A DNA stretch of 12,838 nt from Bacteroidales bacterium UBA4347 (lineage in GTDB: Bacteria > Bacteroidota > Bacteroidia > Bacteroidales > P3), in the NCBI GenBank assembly GCA_002394185.1, contig DGTB01000210.1, forward strand, positions 1 through 12,838, written 5' to 3'. Position numbers and translations under genes: made by a program. A model generated the notes under the pieces. That model was not told where the DNA came from and ran no database searches. It was given only the letters and a program-made list of their open reading frames with translations. Positions 11,970 through 12,838 of the stretch are shown here, piece by piece. Numbering within the stretch: the first letter of the stretch is position 1; every line of letters starts with the position of its first letter.

Positions 11970-12838
11970 TTATTTTCCAAGCTCCACAATGTGGTACTTG
12001 CGGGTGCCGAGGCCGATCTTCTCGGCATGCTCGATGGTGTGGATGCCGTGCTGCTTGTCGATGCGCTCGGTGAGGGTCGTGGGGTCGTTGTCGGGCGTGA
12101 CCTCCATGTTGTTGATGATGTCGACGCAGGCCTGGTCGAGGGCCACGGGGTCGGTGGAGGCCAGGATGCCGTAGTCCTGCAGCTTGACGGGGGTGGGATG
12201 GTCCACGCAGTCGCAGTCGATGCTCATGTTGTTCATCACGCTGATATAGATGATACCCTTTTTGCTGTTGAAGTGGTTGACCACAGCCTGTGCGGCGGCG
12301 GCCATGCTCTCGAGGAAGCCGTCCTGGTTGCCGATGAACTCGGGCGTCCAGAGCTTGGCGATGTCGAGTTTCTCCATCTTGCCGCTGGAGTGGATGTAGG
12401 CCTTGCCGTTGGGGCTGGCGCAGCCGATGGAGAGGTTCTTCAGGGCTCCGCCGTAGCCGCCCATGGGATGACCCTTGAAGTGGTTGAGTGCAATCATGAA
12501 GTCGTAGTTGTCGATGTGGCTGCCCACGATGTCGTATTTGATGTGGGTGCTGTCCTTGACGGGGATGCGGATCTCGCCCTCTTCGTCCATGATGTCAACC
12601 TTGAACATAGGGATGAAGCCGTGGCGCTCGATGATTTTCCAGTGGTTGGCGGAGGTGGTGCGCTCGTCCTTCTTGTCCTCGGGGGCGTTGCCGTAGGCGG
12701 TGTTGCACTCCACGATGGTGCCGTGCACGGTGTCGACGAGCAGACGGATAAGCTCGGGCTTCAGGTAGTTGGGGTTGGAGCCTTCGCCGGTGGAGATCTT
12801 GACGGCCACGCGACCTTCGGCCTTCACGCCCAGGGCTT
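11970..12838 (-). CDS. DUF362 domain-containing protein (5' end cut by window)
   Basis: The frame is open to the window edge, so the start is missing; 289 residues are visible. The visible N-terminal part (G-R-V-A-V-K-I-S-T-G-E-G then N-Y-L-K-P-E-L-I-R-L-L-V) and the later stretches N-H-F-K-G-H-P-M-G-G-Y-G-G-A-L-K-N-L-S-I-G-C-A-S and G-I-L-A-S-T-D-P-V-A-L-D-Q-A are characteristic of DUF362. This family of uncertain function often includes Fe-S-binding members. A cysteine cluster S-I-D-C-D-C-V-D-H-P-T-P is present, but no ferredoxin-type CxxCxxCxxxC motif is seen in the visible part. The protein appears cytosolic as far as can be seen. The gene converges on the AlkZ-related gene and ends at a strong terminator. 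Codon usage is C-ending, like most of the window. Confidence 0.85.
   Translation of the reverse strand, partial: ALGVKAEGRVAVKISTGEGSNPNYLKPELIRLLVDTVHGTIVECNTAYGNAPEDKKDERTTSANHWKIIERHGFIPMFKVDIMDEEGEIRIPVKDSTHIKYDIVGSHIDNYDFMIALNHFKGHPMGGYGGALKNLSIGCASPNGKAYIHSSGKMEKLDIAKLWTPEFIGNQDGFLESMAAAAQAVVNHFNSKKGIIYISVMNNMSIDCDCVDHPTPVKLQDYGILASTDPVALDQACVDIINNMEVTPDNDPTTLTERIDKQHGIHTIEHAEKIGLGTRKYHIVELGK

Noticed and set aside
11888..12073. Small plus-strand frame after the AlkZ-related gene
   Set aside because: It runs through the terminator stem and the REP-like repeat and then opposite DUF362; no coding character beyond repeat-derived A-G-G-T-P-A-L.

Overview
The window looks like chromosomal DNA of a GC-rich member of the Bacteroidota, most likely order Bacteroidales. 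Reasons: families largely confined to that phylum (DUF6029, Omp28-like lipoprotein, DUF4254 next to a family 9 glycosyltransferase), A-rich leaders without Shine-Dalgarno motifs, and promoter boxes of the Bacteroidota type (TTTG, about 20 nt, TAnnTTTG). No phage, insertion sequence, tRNA, rRNA or CRISPR was seen. Ten protein genes are supported; the last is cut by the window edge.

Layout: (1) 1-220 is a G-rich non-coding leader with a good promoter at 144-175. (2) 221-8560 holds seven plus-strand genes with very short or overlapping junctions: DUF6029 outer-membrane barrel, Omp28-like thioredoxin-fold lipoprotein, MATE exporter, small exported carboxypeptidase-regulatory-like protein, patatin phospholipase fused to an outer-membrane barrel, DUF4254 protein, and GT9 (heptosyltransferase-like) glycosyltransferase. 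Most of these act at the envelope, and the junctions (two ATGA overlaps, gaps of 5-32 nt) suggest one long or nested transcription unit. (3) 8561-8770 is a convergent intergenic region with an 11-nt tandem repeat and hairpins. (4) 8771-11065 holds two minus-strand genes: an MscS-type mechanosensitive channel, then a DUF4105 (Lnb-like) membrane protein. (5) 11066-11204 is a divergent promoter region. (6) An AlkZ-related gene (plus) follows and is bracketed by a perfect 25-bp inverted repeat. (7) A strong hairpin terminator separates it from a convergent, 5'-truncated DUF362 gene.

The most unusual signal is a scattered set of short AT/GA-rich arrays that all have a 7-nt period, although their unit sequences differ: AGTGTTT-type, RAGTGGA-type, AATGAAG-type, TTGAAAA-type. 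They occur at three gene junctions and 3' of one gene. They also occur in frame inside three proteins: the MATE inter-lobe loop, the GT9 inter-domain linker, and the hydrophobic core of the DUF4105 signal peptide. They resemble in style the heptanucleotide STRR repeats of cyanobacteria. Because 7 is not a multiple of 3, copy-number change in the coding copies would shift the frame. A second dispersed element, a GC-rich hairpin of the REP-like kind, forms the inverted pair around the AlkZ-related gene. The first two genes also use G-ending codons, unlike the C-ending usage of all the others.
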